A stretch of 30,291 nucleotides of DNA from a virus. Positions 29,225 to 30,291 of this stretch are shown piece after piece (the first letter of the stretch is position 1; the number at the start of each line of letters is the position of its first letter). The notes below the pieces were generated by a model. That model searched no databases. It was not told where the DNA came from and was given only the letters and a program-made list of their open reading frames with translations. Where the stretch lies: IMG/VR virus record IMGVR_UViG_3300046002_001510, positions 1 through 30,291 of that record. One strand, written 5' to 3'. Position numbers and translations under genes: made by a program.

Positions 29225-30291
29225 CACAACAAGCAATAGAAATTCCAATTAAGTTAGGCGGGTTACAGCAACTGAAAAAGGAAATACGAGAAATAAAAGG
29301 GGAGTTAGCAAGTGCTACCGATCCCGAACAAATGCAACAACTTGCACAAAGAGCGGGGGAATTAAACGATAGACTAAAAGACGCAAACGAGCAAGTAGCA
29401 GTATTCTCAAGCGGTTCAAAGTTTGAAAGTACAAGCAATGCACTCGGATTAATGGGTAGCCAAATACGTGACTTAGATTTCGAGGGTGCGTCTCAGTCGG
29501 CTAAACTATTTGCGGGTTCGTTAAAGTCTATTAGTCCTGCTGAAATAGGCACACAATTAAAAGGTTTAATTTCTATTGTTGGAACAATGGCAAAGGCTTT
29601 CGTTTCGTTTGGTGCTACACTTTTAACAAATCCAATCTTTTTAATAGGTGCTATCATTGCGGGTGTAGTTGCTATTATTGTGGCATTGATGTCTAAACTT
29701 GGACTACTTAAACCAGTGTTAAAAGCGATAGGTGATTTCTTTGGAGCTATTGGCGATGCTATTGAAGTAGTGATTCAATCAATTAAAGATTTCTTAGACT
29801 GGTTAGGCTTAACTTCATTTGCTGAAGAGGAAGCCGCAGAAAGGTCAATGCAAGCACAAGAGAAAAAAGCAGATGCTTACAAGTCGGCTTCAGATAAAAG
29901 AATCGGAGCAATTGACCAAGAAATTCGAATGGCTCAACTTGAGGGTAAAAGCACTTACAAGTTAGAACTTGAAAAACAACGGTTGATTAAAGCGACGGCT
30001 TACGCTTATGCAAAGGCTTACCAAATGCGCATACAAAACATGGTTGCTTCAGGAGACTATGACGCTAAAGAGGTTGCAGACTTAAAGGCAAAGCTAAAGG
30101 AACAACGTACTTTGATGACTACTTCAAACAATGAAATTCAGTACATTAAAAAGAAACACGTTGTTGACGCTCAAAAAACTGAGGACGAAGCACACAAGAA
30201 AAGTGTTGATGCTGGAAAAGAGGCTAATAAAAAACGAATTGAAGCGCAAAAAGAATATGCTAAAAACCGTGCTGAAGTTGCAAGGCTAATA
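29221..30291 (+). CDS. tail tape measure protein, N-terminal part (continues at base 34)
   Basis: The first 357 codons of the tape measure gene, open to the end of the contig. The N terminus (IEIPIKLGGLQQLKKEIREIK, with a coiled coil to about residue 60) is followed by two strongly hydrophobic segments (about 105-165, containing LLTNPIFLIGAIIAGVVAI), then long charged helices. Hydrophobic segments between coiled coils are typical of tape measures, which may insert in the host membrane during DNA delivery. The last 30 bases equal bases 4-33, where the same frame continues. Joined length is 685 residues, which would suggest a tail of about 100 nm by the usual scaling (inference). Confidence 0.85.
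   Translation, partial: MAQQAIEIPIKLGGLQQLKKEIREIKGELASATDPEQMQQLAQRAGELNDRLKDANEQVAVFSSGSKFESTSNALGLMGSQIRDLDFEGASQSAKLFAGSLKSISPAEIGTQLKGLISIVGTMAKAFVSFGATLLTNPIFLIGAIIAGVVAIIVALMSKLGLLKPVLKAIGDFFGAIGDAIEVVIQSIKDFLDWLGLTSFAEEEAAERSMQAQEKKADAYKSASDKRIGAIDQEIRMAQLEGKSTYKLELEKQRLIKATAYAYAKAYQMRIQNMVASGDYDAKEVADLKAKLKEQRTLMTTSNNEIQYIKKKHVVDAQKTEDEAHKKSVDAGKEANKKRIEAQKEYAKNRAEVARLI
30262..30291. repeat. end overlap, right copy
   Basis: Matches bases 4-33 exactly and ends with the window itself, as expected for an assembly overlap rather than an internal repeat. Confidence 0.9.

Noticed and set aside
1-30291. CRISPR array, insertion sequence, integrase or attachment site.
   Set aside because: No spaced direct repeats, transposase, recombinase or tRNA-gene att-like duplication were seen.

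Overview
The window is best read as an essentially complete, circularly assembled genome of a tailed phage (siphovirus-type gene set, about 30.26 kb unique) that infects a Bacteroidetes host, probably Flavobacterium-like. The evidence for the host is AT-rich DNA, no Shine-Dalgarno boxes ahead of most genes, several perfect Bacteroidetes-type -7 promoter boxes (TAnnTTTG), and structural proteins of the type seen in flavobacterial phages. Bases 4-33 are identical to bases 30262-30291. Joining the ends there restores one open frame for the tape measure protein, so the contig ends are an arbitrary cut inside that gene. No integrase, DNA polymerase or recognisable lysogeny module is visible, so a virulent lifestyle is likely.

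Layout on the circle. (1) 21588-29199: packaging (small and large terminase), then a repeat protein, a lectin-like tail/receptor-binding candidate and large distal-tail proteins. (2) 29221 through the junction to 1020: tape measure protein; then two small neck/tail-completion candidates (1017-1888). (3) 1885-3130: the only two minus-strand genes, a possible tail-assembly chaperone pair. (4) 3193-7942: XkdF-type prohead protease fused to an acidic scaffold-like region, major capsid protein, probable tail tube protein, a small beta-rich protein, portal and a connector candidate. (5) 7939-10391: lysis genes (holin, candidate single-gene spanin, M15 peptidase endolysin) with a metallophosphoesterase among them, closed by a terminator. 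(6) 10602-13260: a run of very small, tightly overlapping unknown genes behind a promoter with a palindromic operator. (7) 13257-21576: replication, recombination and regulation: DnaA domain IV-like protein, DUF6291-like protein, adenine methyltransferase, RecA/DnaB-like ATPase, NinG/Rap, ERF annealing protein, PD-(D/E)XK exonuclease, a DUF736/SSB-like protein, a small HTH protein and a sigma-like protein.

How it may work together (inference). Host RNA polymerase would read the TATATTTG promoters at 10572 and 17577. Both carry the same palindrome in the same place in the spacer, so one repressor could control both. A sigma-like protein (20606-21154) sits just before the packaging genes, and four late genes share an ACATTATA element exactly 11 bases ahead of their start codons. 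NinG, ERF and the exonuclease form a phage recombination set.

The most interesting unexplained material is two short intergenic stretches that fold into elaborate RNAs. At 13697-13776, directly after a perfect promoter, a 12-bp hairpin presents a loop that pairs with the first bases of the transcript. At 18104-18229 an RNA has a tRNA-like acceptor/D-arm/T-arm layout, but a long helix replaces the anticodon arm and its 'T loop' can form a pseudoknot. Neither matches a family I can name.
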